Assembly: GCA_023229065.1 (NCBI GenBank)
Contig: JALNZZ010000010.1
Coordinates: 1 to 28,341 of the forward strand
Reading direction: 5' to 3'
Length of the DNA: 28,341 nt
DNA from: Porticoccaceae bacterium
Lineage (GTDB): Bacteria; Pseudomonadota; Gammaproteobacteria; Pseudomonadales; Porticoccaceae
Shown here: positions 13,632 to 20,635 of the stretch, in pieces
Layout: each line of letters begins with the position of its first letter
Position numbering within the stretch: position 1 is the first letter of the stretch
Made by a program: the position numbers and the translations under genes
The notes under the pieces: generated by a model
What the model was told of the DNA's origin: nothing
The model's input: the letters and a program-made list of their open reading frames with translations, nothing else
The model's database searches: none

Positions 13632-14959
13632 GTACACCGATGCTTTACCCCTATCAGCGCAAATGGCTGGCCGACCAGAGCCGCTTCAAGGTCGGGATGT
13701 TTGCGCGTCAGACCGGCAAGACCTTTACCACCACGCTAGAGCTGGTGCTCGACTGCCTGCGGGCCGAGGCTGAGGGCAAGCGCGCCCGCTGGGTGATCCT
13801 GTCTCGCGGTGAGCGCCAGGCACGGGAGGCGATGGAGGAAGGGGTTAAACAGCATTTAAAGGCGGTGCAAGCTGCCTTTGAATACCTGGAGCTGGAGCAC
13901 GAAGAGGCAAAGGTGAAATCGCTGGAGGTAACGCTGCCGGGCGGCTCGCGCATCACCGCCCTGCCAGCCAACCCGGACACCGCGCGCGGCTTCTCCGCTA
14001 ATGTCTTCCTGGATGAGTTCGCCTTTCATGCGGACAGCCGCAAGATTTGGATGGCGTTGTTCCCGGTGATCTCTGCCGGGTGGAAGCTGCGCGTGGTCTC
14101 CACCCCCAACGGCAAGGGCAACAAGTTTTATGAGCTGATGACCGGCGAAGATGCTGCCTGGTCGCGGCACACGGTGGATATCTATCAGGCGGTGGCCGAC
14201 GGGCTGCCGCGCAACGTCGATGAGTTGCGCACCGGCCTCAAGGATGAGGATGCCTGGTCTCAGGAGTTTGAGCTGAACTGGCTGGATGAGGCCAGCGCCT
14301 GGCTCTCCTATGACCTGATCAATGCCGTCGAGCACGACAGCGCAGGAGACCCCGCAACAGCCGGGAGTGGCCCGATCTATATCGGCAACGACATCGGGCG
14401 CAAAAAGGATCTCTGGGTGGCGTGGGTGTGGGAGCGTGTCGGCGACGTGCTGTGGACACGCGAGGTGGTGACGCTCAAGCGGGCTACCTTCCGAGTGCAG
14501 GATCAGGTGTTGGATGAGCTGGTGACCAAATACAACCCTGTGCGGATCTGCATGGATCAGACCGGCATGGGTGAAAAGCCCGTGGAGGATGCGCAGCACC
14601 GTTATGGCGCGATGCGCGTTGAGGGGGTGATGTTCACCGGCGACAGTAAGCAGCACATGGCCAATCTCGCCAAGGAGGCGTTCGAGGATCGCAAGGTGCG
14701 CATCCCTCTGGGTGATGATGCTATTCGTGCTGACCTGCACAGCCTGAAGAAGGTCACCACCCCGGCGGGCAATGTCCGCTTCGATGTGGAGGGTGGCGAC
14801 GGGCATGCTGACCGTGCGTGGGCCGCGTTCCTTGGGATCTATGCTGCCAGCGGGCCGACATGGAAAGCCGAGTGGACACCCGCCCCCAGTGCGAAATCAC
14901 AATGGGACGATATCGACGACGACTCGGACATCGGCTATAGCGGCTCAGGGGGTTGGTGA
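13628..14959 (+). CDS. Gp28-like terminase large subunit
   Basis: 443 residues. ATPase: Walker A-like ARQTGKT at 26-32, Walker B VFLDE at 126-130, and coupling-type STPNGKG at about 158. Nuclease domain (RNase H-like): acidic residues D255 (IGNDIG), D310 (ICMDQTG) and D395 (DGHADR). This is the Mu Gp28 family, which packages phage DNA by a headful mechanism into proheads starting from the left end and including host DNA at the right. The C-terminal 30 residues are Ser/Asp-rich and probably disordered. Confidence 0.93.
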   Translation: MSTPMLYPYQRKWLADQSRFKVGMFARQTGKTFTTTLELVLDCLRAEAEGKRARWVILSRGERQAREAMEEGVKQHLKAVQAAFEYLELEHEEAKVKSLEVTLPGGSRITALPANPDTARGFSANVFLDEFAFHADSRKIWMALFPVISAGWKLRVVSTPNGKGNKFYELMTGEDAAWSRHTVDIYQAVADGLPRNVDELRTGLKDEDAWSQEFELNWLDEASAWLSYDLINAVEHDSAGDPATAGSGPIYIGNDIGRKKDLWVAWVWERVGDVLWTREVVTLKRATFRVQDQVLDELVTKYNPVRICMDQTGMGEKPVEDAQHRYGAMRVEGVMFTGDSKQHMANLAKEAFEDRKVRIPLGDDAIRADLHSLKKVTTPAGNVRFDVEGGDGHADRAWAAFLGIYAASGPTWKAEWTPAPSAKSQWDDIDDDSDIGYSGSGGW

Positions 14960-15225
14960 TGGCATTGCTATTTGAGACGCCGTTTCCGCATACCCAGGGC
15001 CAGCGCCGCCTTCACATTGCCCGGCTGATCTCTTCGCACCCTGGGGCGGATGGCGACAAGGAGTTGCTGAAGTTCTGTCGATCCATCGGCATACCTGCGC
15101 GTGTGATCCATGAAGGGATTGTGCGTATCGGCGGCACCCAGCTTCAAGCGGCACGCTGCGCCGGGGCCAGGGAAGTGACATCCGGTCAGTTAGATAAAAT
15201 CATTCGGAGTAAAACCCATGGCTGA
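14959..15225 (+). CDS. Unknown small protein between terminase and portal
   Basis: 88 residues from ATG 14959 (TGATG overlap with the terminase stop). The pattern HIARLISSHPG, ELLKFCRSIGIPARVIHEG and QAARCAGAREVTS resembles, weakly, DUF4031 phage proteins in which a His-, Glu- and Ala-Gly-Ala-containing sequence recurs. It overlaps the portal start by eight bases. Not usually listed among Mu morphogenesis genes, so it may be a small accessory insertion. Confidence 0.65.
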   Translation: MALLFETPFPHTQGQRRLHIARLISSHPGADGDKELLKFCRSIGIPARVIHEGIVRIGGTQLQAARCAGAREVTSGQLDKIIRSKTHG

Positions 15226-16765
15226 ATCACGCATCCTCGATCCACGTACCGGCGAGCCGTTCCGCCTGGCGGACATTCAGGGCGAACCGCAGACGGCCCG
15301 CGTGGGGTCTTTGCACCAGGAGTTCGCCGAGCACCCGACCCGTGGCCTCACCCCGCCCCGGCTGGCCAGTATCCTGCAGGCTGCTGAACAGGGCGACATG
15401 CTGGCCCAGTGCGATCTGTTTGACGACATGGAAGAGAAGGACGCGCACATCTTCGCCGAGATGCAAAAGCGCAAGCTCTCGCTGCTGGGGCTGGACTGGG
15501 ATATCGCGCCCCCGCGCAATGCCGACAAGCACGAGGAGCGTGCTGCCGACCTGGTGCGCGAGATCCTGCATGACATGCAGAACCTGGAGGACGTGATTCT
15601 CAATATGGCCAGCGCCATCGGTCACGGGTATTCCTGCCAGGAGATCACATGGCAGCGCCTGGGCAAGGAGTGGCTGCCGGATGCGATCGACTTTCGGCCA
15701 CACCGCTGGTTCACTGTTGACCAGGAGACCCGTAGCGAGCTGCGCCTGCGTGGCGTGACGATGGATGGCGACCCGCTACAGCCCTTCACCTGGATTGTGC
15801 ACCGCCACCAGGCGCGCAGCGGCTACATTACCCGCAGCGGCCTGCACCGGGTACTGGCCTGGCCGTTCCTGTTCAAGAACTACAGCCTGCGTGACCTGGC
15901 CGAGTTCCTGGAGATCTACGGCCTGCCGCTGCGCCTGGGCACCTACCCAACCGGTGCCACCGATACCGAGAAAGCCACCCTGCTGCGTGCGGTGGTGAAC
16001 ATCGGTCACGCCGCCGCCGGTATCATTCCCGAGGGCATGGGCATTGAGTTCAAGGAAGCGGCCAAGGGTGCTGCCGATCCCTTTGAGGTAATGATGGACT
16101 GGTGCGAGCGCAGTCAGTCCAAGGCCATCCTTGGGGGTACGCTCACTTCCGGTACTGGCGAGGGCACCAACACCAATGCCCTGGGTAATGTGCACAACGA
16201 GGTGCGGCGCGATCTGCTGGTGGCGGATGCCAAGCAGGTGGCCAGCACGCTGACCCGTGATCTGATCTTCCCCATCGTGGCACTGAACGTGGGCGGCATT
16301 CACAGCCTGCGCCGCTGCCCCCGCTTCCGCTTCGAGACCGACGAAGAAGAAGACATGAACACCCGCGCCGAGCGGGACAGCAAGATCTATCAGATGGGCT
16401 TTGAGCCTACCGAAGAGTATGTGCAGGAGACCTATGGCGAGGGCTGGCAGAAGAAGCCGACCCCTCCCCCGCTTGCCCCGCTGAGAGGGATCGCCGCGCT
16501 GAAGTCAGGATCAGAATCTGACAACAGCAATCAGGTCGAACTGGATAAGATCCTATCCAGTCTCAATAGCGACGATCTCAACGCCCAGATGCAGGCCGTG
16601 CTGGCCCCTATCATCCAACGCCTGGAGCAAGACGACGACCCCGAGGCCTTCATGGGCTGGCTGGCCGAGCACTATCCAGAGGCTGACGAGGGCCAACTAG
16701 AAGAAAAGCTGGCCAAGCTACTGTGGGCGGCACAGATGTGGGGACGGCTCAATGCCAATGCCTGA
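15218..16765 (+). CDS. Gp29-like portal protein (DUF935)
   Basis: 515 residues; GGAG eight bases before ATG 15218. Family features: LTPPRLASILQAAEQGD near residue 45, DLFDDMEEKDAHI at about 69, the LSLLGLDWDI strand, YSCQEITWQ, and SKAILGGTLTSGTG at about 303, typical of Mu Gp29/DUF935 portals. The portal ring is the DNA entry channel of the head and the neck attachment point. The C-terminus overlaps the MuF gene start by 14 bases. Confidence 0.92.
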   Translation: MAESRILDPRTGEPFRLADIQGEPQTARVGSLHQEFAEHPTRGLTPPRLASILQAAEQGDMLAQCDLFDDMEEKDAHIFAEMQKRKLSLLGLDWDIAPPRNADKHEERAADLVREILHDMQNLEDVILNMASAIGHGYSCQEITWQRLGKEWLPDAIDFRPHRWFTVDQETRSELRLRGVTMDGDPLQPFTWIVHRHQARSGYITRSGLHRVLAWPFLFKNYSLRDLAEFLEIYGLPLRLGTYPTGATDTEKATLLRAVVNIGHAAAGIIPEGMGIEFKEAAKGAADPFEVMMDWCERSQSKAILGGTLTSGTGEGTNTNALGNVHNEVRRDLLVADAKQVASTLTRDLIFPIVALNVGGIHSLRRCPRFRFETDEEEDMNTRAERDSKIYQMGFEPTEEYVQETYGEGWQKKPTPPPLAPLRGIAALKSGSESDNSNQVELDKILSSLNSDDLNAQMQAVLAPIIQRLEQDDDPEAFMGWLAEHYPEADEGQLEEKLAKLLWAAQMWGRLNANA

Positions 16766-18038
16766 TGGGACATTACGCGCCCTGTTTGGCATGGAGCCTG
16801 AAGCCGCCGTGGGCTGGCTGCGCAGCAAGGGCATGCGGATCACCTGGAGTTGGGCGGAAATGCTCGACCAAGCTCATGCCCGCGCCTTCACTATGGCCAA
16901 GGGCATGCGCATGGATATCCTGCAGGACGTGCGCGGCGGGCTGCTGGATGCCCTCAAGGAAGGGAAAACACTGCGCCAGTTCAGCGATGATCTCACCCCG
17001 CTGCTGCAAAAAAAGGGCTGGTGGGGTAAACAGGTCATTGTCGATAGCCAAGGCAATGCCGAGATGGTGCAACTGGGTAGCCCCCGCCGCCTCAAAACCA
17101 TCTACCAAACCAATATGCAGTCGGCCTATATGGCCGGGCGTGCCCAGGCACAGCAAGAGGCAGATGCCTTTCCCTACCTGCAATATGTCGCCGTGATGGA
17201 CGCCGCCACACGCCACAGCCATGCCGCCCTCAATGGCCAGGTGTTTCGCAAAGATGATCCGGTATGGGCCAGCATTACACCGCCCAACGGCTTCAACTGC
17301 CGCTGCCGTACCCGCGCCCTCAGCGCTGGCCAGCTCCAGCGCGAAGGTCTGACCGTGCAATCCTCCGAGGGGCGGCTGCTCACCCGTGAAGTGGATGCAG
17401 GGCTGAACAAACGCACCGGGGAGCTGTTCAAAACCACCCAGACCGGTATCCGCACCACAGGCCCCGACGGCAAGCCCACCGTTATGTGGACCGACCCCGG
17501 CTTTAACAGCAGCCCGCTGGCCGGTCACTGGATGGACAAACACCTGGCCCAGAAGGCCGTCAGCGCACTGGGGGATGAAGCAGGCTTTGCCATGGTGCAA
17601 AAGGCCGTGCTCTCACCCACACGCCTCAAGGCATGGGAAGGCTTTGTGGCCAACACGCTCGACTTTGCACGGACACAAGGCCAAACCATGACAGTAGGTA
17701 TATTGCCGTATTGGTTAGCAAGAAAAGCCGTGATAGAAGAGCCCGTGCTGTATGTACCTGACAGGCTGATCGTGGGGAAGAAATCTCAGCGACACATACA
17801 ATCTGGAGATTCGTTGGCGCACTCTGAGTGGAGCGGGCTCCCTCAACTCATCCAGCACGTAGACCAATGGTATATCGATACTCATAGCAAAAACATTGTC
17901 GCTGTGAAGCGGCAGGGTGACCAAGTAGTCAAGATTGTTATTGCGCCAAATGGCCAGATAGACACCATTCACAAGGCTATCAGTGATGATATTGAGGGGG
18001 CTATTCGGGGTGGGCAATTGAAGGTGATTCAGCAGTGA
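16752..18038 (+). CDS. F: MuF-like minor head protein (Gp30) with toxin-like C-terminal domain
   Basis: 428 residues. About 20-200 is the Phage_Mu_F head-morphogenesis domain, with DAATRHSHAALNGQVF, then TPPNGFNCRCRTR (a Cys pair typical of the domain). From about residue 315 a separate domain follows: LYVPDRLIVGKKSQRHIQ, then SGLPQLIQHVDQWYID, NIVAVKR, VVKIVIAPNG and IDTIHK. This matches the general layout of barnase/EndoU/colicin-like nuclease tails (PBECR type) on MuF proteins, with R347-H348 as candidate catalytic residues. The DNA becomes less GC-rich from about 17690, in line with module exchange. MuF C-terminal toxins are known as polymorphic toxins of temperate phages. An immunity gene is expected nearby but none is certain. 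Confidence 0.85.
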   Translation: MPMPDGTLRALFGMEPEAAVGWLRSKGMRITWSWAEMLDQAHARAFTMAKGMRMDILQDVRGGLLDALKEGKTLRQFSDDLTPLLQKKGWWGKQVIVDSQGNAEMVQLGSPRRLKTIYQTNMQSAYMAGRAQAQQEADAFPYLQYVAVMDAATRHSHAALNGQVFRKDDPVWASITPPNGFNCRCRTRALSAGQLQREGLTVQSSEGRLLTREVDAGLNKRTGELFKTTQTGIRTTGPDGKPTVMWTDPGFNSSPLAGHWMDKHLAQKAVSALGDEAGFAMVQKAVLSPTRLKAWEGFVANTLDFARTQGQTMTVGILPYWLARKAVIEEPVLYVPDRLIVGKKSQRHIQSGDSLAHSEWSGLPQLIQHVDQWYIDTHSKNIVAVKRQGDQVVKIVIAPNGQIDTIHKAISDDIEGAIRGGQLKVIQQ

Positions 18039-18202
18039 GCGGGGGACTTGAACCCCATAGAGCCCATGAGCTTACGAGGGGGCTTCACAACCCTACCTAC
18101 CGTAACGGCCTCATGCGCCTCGCCTCCAAGGAGCGACTCTACTCACTGCCGAACCATAAGGACAGTCTAGGAGAATCCGTGCCATGTTTCAAATCGATAT
18201 AG
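18035..18202 (+). CDS. Small protein coupled to the MuF gene
   Basis: 55 residues from GTG 18035, overlapping the MuF stop as GTGA and running 19 bases into gpG. Without it the MuF-gpG gap is 145 bases, unusually long for this operon. The protein reads HELTRGLHNPTYRNGLMRLA and SKERLYSLPNHKD in the middle: basic and helical, with no signal peptide. I do not recognise it. Its place right after a MuF toxin-like gene is where immunity genes are expected, but it is very short for one. Confidence 0.5.
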   Translation: MSGGLEPHRAHELTRGLHNPTYRNGLMRLASKERLYSLPNHKDSLGESVPCFKSI

Positions 18203-18669
18203 ATTCCCAGGCAGTATTGACCGCTCTGGCTCGCCTGCAGCAAGCCACCAGCAACATGAGCCCAGCGATGGCCAATATCGCCCAGGCACTGGCCTCCGAA
18301 TCCGAGCGCCAGTTTCAAACAGAGACAGGCCCCGGTGGAAAATGGCCAGATCTGAGAGACACCACCAAGATGCTCCGCGAACGCATGGGCAAATGGCCAG
18401 GCAAGAAGCTCCAGCTCAGCGCCGGGGGCCTGGCCGCCTCCGTGCAAACCGGGCACGATGGCCAATCCGCATGGATCGGCAGCAACAAGCCCTACGCAGC
18501 CATGCACCAATTCGGCGGAAAAACATCCCCCCAAAGCATGATCCCCAACAAGGCCATACCCGCCCGCCCGTTCCTGCCGTTCGATGCAACCGGCACCTTG
18601 AGCAGCAACGCCCAGGACACCATCATGGAGATTATCCAGGCGCACCTGGAGAGCGCAATCAACCGCTGA
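18184..18669 (+). CDS. G: gpG-like virion morphogenesis protein (Gp31)
   Basis: 161 residues from ATG 18184, with AGGAG about ten bases upstream. Family features of Phage_tail_S/Mu gpG: an N-terminal strand and helix, SERQFQTETGPGGKWPDL, then LQLSAGGLAASVQTGHD, NKPYAAMHQFGG and IPARPFLPF. The C-terminus after IPARPFLPFD is unusual: members normally continue with LGLS-x-x-D and a final helix, and such a sequence is found just downstream in another frame (18668-18787). It acts in head completion or head-tail joining. Confidence 0.85.
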   Translation: MFQIDIDSQAVLTALARLQQATSNMSPAMANIAQALASESERQFQTETGPGGKWPDLRDTTKMLRERMGKWPGKKLQLSAGGLAASVQTGHDGQSAWIGSNKPYAAMHQFGGKTSPQSMIPNKAIPARPFLPFDATGTLSSNAQDTIMEIIQAHLESAINR

Positions 18670-18787
18670 GGTTGGTCGCCCCGAGGCCAGGATACCCCAG
18701 CGTGAATGGCTGGGCTTGAGCGAGGCAGACCGCAAGGAGGTGCTGGCCATCCTGGAGGGGCACCTGGCGCGGGCGATGGGGGCGTGA
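18668..18787 (+). pseudogene. Displaced gpG C-terminal fragment
   Basis: Starting at the gpG stop, in the +1 frame relative to gpG, the sequence encodes ARIPQREWLGLSEADRKE then VLAILEGHLARAM to a TGA at 18785-18787. This is the pattern expected for the C-terminus of gpG-family proteins (IPARPFLGLS-x-x-D-x-x-x-I-x-x-I-x-x-HL). It has no start codon or ribosome binding site. The intact gpG ends instead with a different tail, so this looks like the old 3' end left behind after recombination replaced the gene end. Confidence 0.6.
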
Positions 18788-19055
18788 TGGGACGAGCGCC
18801 TGAGAGGCGTTCTAAGCCGCTGGGGCGGCTGGGGTGCCTGTAGGGTATGGGGTTTGCGCTGTTAAACGGCTGGTGGCGAATTTAAACGGGGGTTAAATGG
18901 GTGGCGGGGCGTGGCGGGAGGGTGTGATACCAGGAAAGGCCATTAGCGGCCACGAGCAGCCGCTAATGGGGGTGGGTGGTAGTTGGGTATGGTTTTTTTA
19001 CGTTAGGCCGTTTCGTGTGTTGTAACGACATTTAATCGCTGTTTAAAAAACAACC
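18788..19055. other. Non-coding junction with an 11-bp inverted repeat
   Basis: No credible gene. A perfect 11-bp inverted repeat ccattagcggc (18940-18950) / gccgctaatgg (18959-18969) with an 8-base loop is present, and a T-run lies 20 bases further on (about 18992-18998), too far for a textbook terminator. Several ttaaa-containing motifs (gttaaac, tttaaac, gttaaat) lie at about 18860-18900, and another at 19030-19048. The segment separates the first late unit from the leftward accessory genes and may end both transcripts. Confidence 0.5.
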
Positions 19056-19352
19056 CTAACCCTCATCGTGGGGTGCGTCATCCACATCGAGATATGAAGG
19101 CCGTCCTTTGACGTTCTGGTAGGGTCTTACCTGATACAGCGTGCAGTCAGTGCACGGACAGTCGCGTATCCGCTGCCGTGGCCCTGGATCCGATGCCCCG
19201 CCAATACAATCCCAGCATTTGCCGTTGATTGCTAGCCGCAGCGAGTCAGGCTTACGCCTGGACTTCTCGATGGGATCCAGGATCTCGATCTCGCCCGCCT
19301 CACGCTTGGCCCGCTGCGCCTCTCTTGCTTTATCTAATGCTGACATATTCAT
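19056..19352 (-). CDS. Cys-rich accessory protein
   Basis: 98 residues on the minus strand; AGGAGG six bases before ATG 19352. The N-terminus is a charged helix (ALDKAREAQRAKREAGE). The core has KPDSLRLAINGKCWDCIGG, DPGPRQRIRDCPCTDCTLY and QVRPYQ. The two Cys pairs (CWDC and CPCTDC) should bind zinc. This Cys-rich signature recurs in phage and mobile-element proteins of unknown role. It overlaps its upstream partner gene by ATGA, so the two form a leftward operon against the late genes. Confidence 0.8.
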   Translation of the reverse strand: MNMSALDKAREAQRAKREAGEIEILDPIEKSRRKPDSLRLAINGKCWDCIGGASDPGPRQRIRDCPCTDCTLYQVRPYQNVKGRPSYLDVDDAPHDEG

Positions 19353-19591
19353 TGCGCACCTCCTTGAACGGTGCGTAGCTGCGGCTGGTGCAACTGGCTG
19401 GCGATCTTGTCCAGCGCGTCATCCAGCTCGGTGAGAATGACATCAAGGAGTACGGCCTGTTTATCAGGATTGACCAGCTCCATGCTTCTGCCGCCGTCGG
19501 CAGCGGCCTGAGCAATGAGATCGGTGATGGCGTGAAGGTGGGATGAGCAGCGGTGGGCTACGTCGATAGGTCTTTCGTGTATCTTAGCCAT
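19349..19591 (-). CDS. Small helical accessory protein, first gene of leftward pair
   Basis: 80 residues; AGGAGG six bases before ATG 19591 on the minus strand. Helical throughout: RPIDVAHRCSSHLHAIT, then LVNPDKQAVLLDVILTELDD and KIASQLHQP. No Cys cluster, signal or membrane segment. Unrecognised. It is transcribed leftward from the structured intergenic region at 19592-19770 and coupled to the Cys-rich gene. A partner role for the zinc protein is a guess from coupling alone. Confidence 0.7.
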   Translation of the reverse strand: MAKIHERPIDVAHRCSSHLHAITDLIAQAAADGGRSMELVNPDKQAVLLDVILTELDDALDKIASQLHQPQLRTVQGGAQ

Positions 19592-19634
19592 GATGGCCTC
19601 CTGTGATATTCGAAGTTAAATACCCGGTTAAGGG

Positions 19635-19711
19635 TGTCGGGAGGTTCGAACCTGCACAGGACAGGCCTGGATATTTCCCCGAAGGGTCTTGTATTACCCA
19701 GCCTCCCGACA
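19635..19711. repeat. 77-bp element bounded by 10-bp inverted repeats
   Basis: tgtcgggagg (19635-19644) and cctcccgaca (19702-19711) are perfect inverted repeats that begin with TG and end with CA. The interior has aggttcgaacct and smaller GC stems. No target-site duplication is visible. On the plus strand a T-run (19722-19727) follows the right arm by ten bases; on the minus strand the element would be part of the 5' leader of the 19591 gene. It could be a structured RNA or a tiny non-autonomous element. Confidence 0.45.
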
Positions 19712-19734
19712 ATGAACTGACTTTTTTCGGGCAC

Positions 19735-19763
19735 AAAAAAACCACCATGTCGGTAGCGGTGGT
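19735..19763 (-). terminator. Rho-independent terminator, leftward
   Basis: On the minus strand the stem ACCACC/GGTGGT (19758-19763 with 19741-19746) is followed at once by seven T (19741-19735). A second, outer 7-bp pair cgggcac (19728-19734)/gtgcccg (19762-19768) competes with it. It blocks leftward transcription entering the accessory genes from the right. Confidence 0.65.
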
Positions 19764-19887
19764 GCCCGCCTGTGAAGAGGATTCGACGCCTCGTGACCAA
19801 AGCCTACGTCCTCGGAATATTGTTGTCAAGGGCATTGGTAGGCGGTAGTGTATTGTGTGACTGCTACGAATTGTTCATTGGAATGGA

Positions 19888-19968
19888 GTGCCTGATGTTG
19901 AGGATATCTTCCACAACATGGAACGATGGCTTAATAAATACATAAGTGAAAACACGGTTCTGGCATAA
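19888..19968 (+). CDS. Possible 26-residue leader peptide
   Basis: A GTG-started frame reading PDVEDIFHNMERWLN then KYISENTVLA, whose TAA stop shares its last A with the start of the membrane protein (TAATG at 19966-19970). The amphipathic, natural-looking sequence and the exact coupling suggest translation, since the membrane protein lacks a good ribosome binding site of its own. The start has no strong Shine-Dalgarno sequence either. It could be the decayed 3' end of an older gene. Confidence 0.35.
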   Translation: MPDVEDIFHNMERWLNKYISENTVLA

Positions 19969-20576
19969 TGGCATGGGTGATACTGGCGGCTGTCTCTTTC
20001 CTTTTGCCGACTATTGTCGGGGGAGTGCTGTTGCCAGCTGGAATACTTGATGCGTTAAATGATATGTCGAGATGGCTAATATCTCTTGTTCTTATCGTTG
20101 TTACACTATTCGGTTTTTTACAAAAAAAACTGGATGACTTGCTTAAGGATGCAGAAGGCACAGAAGGCTGGAGAATCTTGAGCAACCGGTTGGCTGTAGC
20201 AAATAAGTTATCCGTCAAGCTGCGTCATGTAATCGTCACATCCCTGCTTATGGGGGTGGTTTTATTTTTTTTTCCACAGATTACTCCCGTCGTAAAGAGT
20301 TGGAGTGTAGGTATTGATATATCGAATGGTGCCGCCCACTCTCTCGTGACAGTTTTCCCTGATGTTATTTCGGCTATCCCCGTTGGTGTAGTCTGCTACA
20401 CAATGTTCGTAGTACTATCATGGTTACGCTGGTCGAGAATCGTGGATAACATTCATCGCGACCTGAGAGTAAGAAAACGTCAACTAGAAGAACGGAGGGT
20501 ATCACTGGAAAGGTTTAGTGATAGCAGCAAAGTTGAAAGCAATGGAAAGCCGCCGAGCATCTTAAACCTGCATTAG
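19968..20576 (+). CDS. Four-helix membrane protein, AT-rich accessory gene
   Basis: 202 residues. Probable membrane segments at about 1-25 (MAWVILAAVSFLLPTIVGG), 35-52 (RWLISLVLIVVTLFGFL), 86-105 (VIVTSLLMGVVLFFFP) and 125-155 (DVISAIPVGVVCYTMFVVLSW). The soluble loop lies between helices 2 and 3, and a basic charged tail runs from about 160. The gene is visibly AT-richer than the core phage genes, with rare-codon use unlike neighbours. It lies between a leftward terminator and the second late promoter, a typical place for a lysogeny-expressed accessory gene. Superinfection exclusion, defence or immunity to the MuF toxin are all possible; none is shown. Confidence 0.7.
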   Translation: MAWVILAAVSFLLPTIVGGVLLPAGILDALNDMSRWLISLVLIVVTLFGFLQKKLDDLLKDAEGTEGWRILSNRLAVANKLSVKLRHVIVTSLLMGVVLFFFPQITPVVKSWSVGIDISNGAAHSLVTVFPDVISAIPVGVVCYTMFVVLSWLRWSRIVDNIHRDLRVRKRQLEERRVSLERFSDSSKVESNGKPPSILNLH

Positions 20577-20583
20577 CACAATA

Positions 20584-20629
20584 GATTAAAACCCTTTAAT
20601 CCCACCCACCCGCGCGGGGCCAGCACAAT
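20584..20629 (+). promoter_or_regulatory. Candidate Mor-dependent promoter 2 (head and tail unit)
   Basis: GATTAAAACCCTTTAATC (20584-20601) is identical to the site at 10447-10464. It is followed by the same ccacccgcgc and a -10-like CACAAT at 20624-20629. Aligned from the shared ccacccgcgc, the -10 hexamers of both promoters fall at the same place. No -35 is seen. Transcription would begin near 20636, almost at the protease start codon. Confidence 0.7.
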
Positions 20630-20635
20630 GGCCCC

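Noticed and set aside
19625..19715. tRNA-like segment because of ggttcgaacc resembling a T-loop
   Set aside because: I tried to fold it on the minus strand: the T-stem has mismatches at two of five pairs and no normal anticodon arm or CCA-proximal stem fits.
19603..19848. 81-codon rightward frame through the structured intergenic element
   Set aside because: It overlaps the inverted repeat element and a leftward terminator, and has no good start site. Structure explains the region better than coding.
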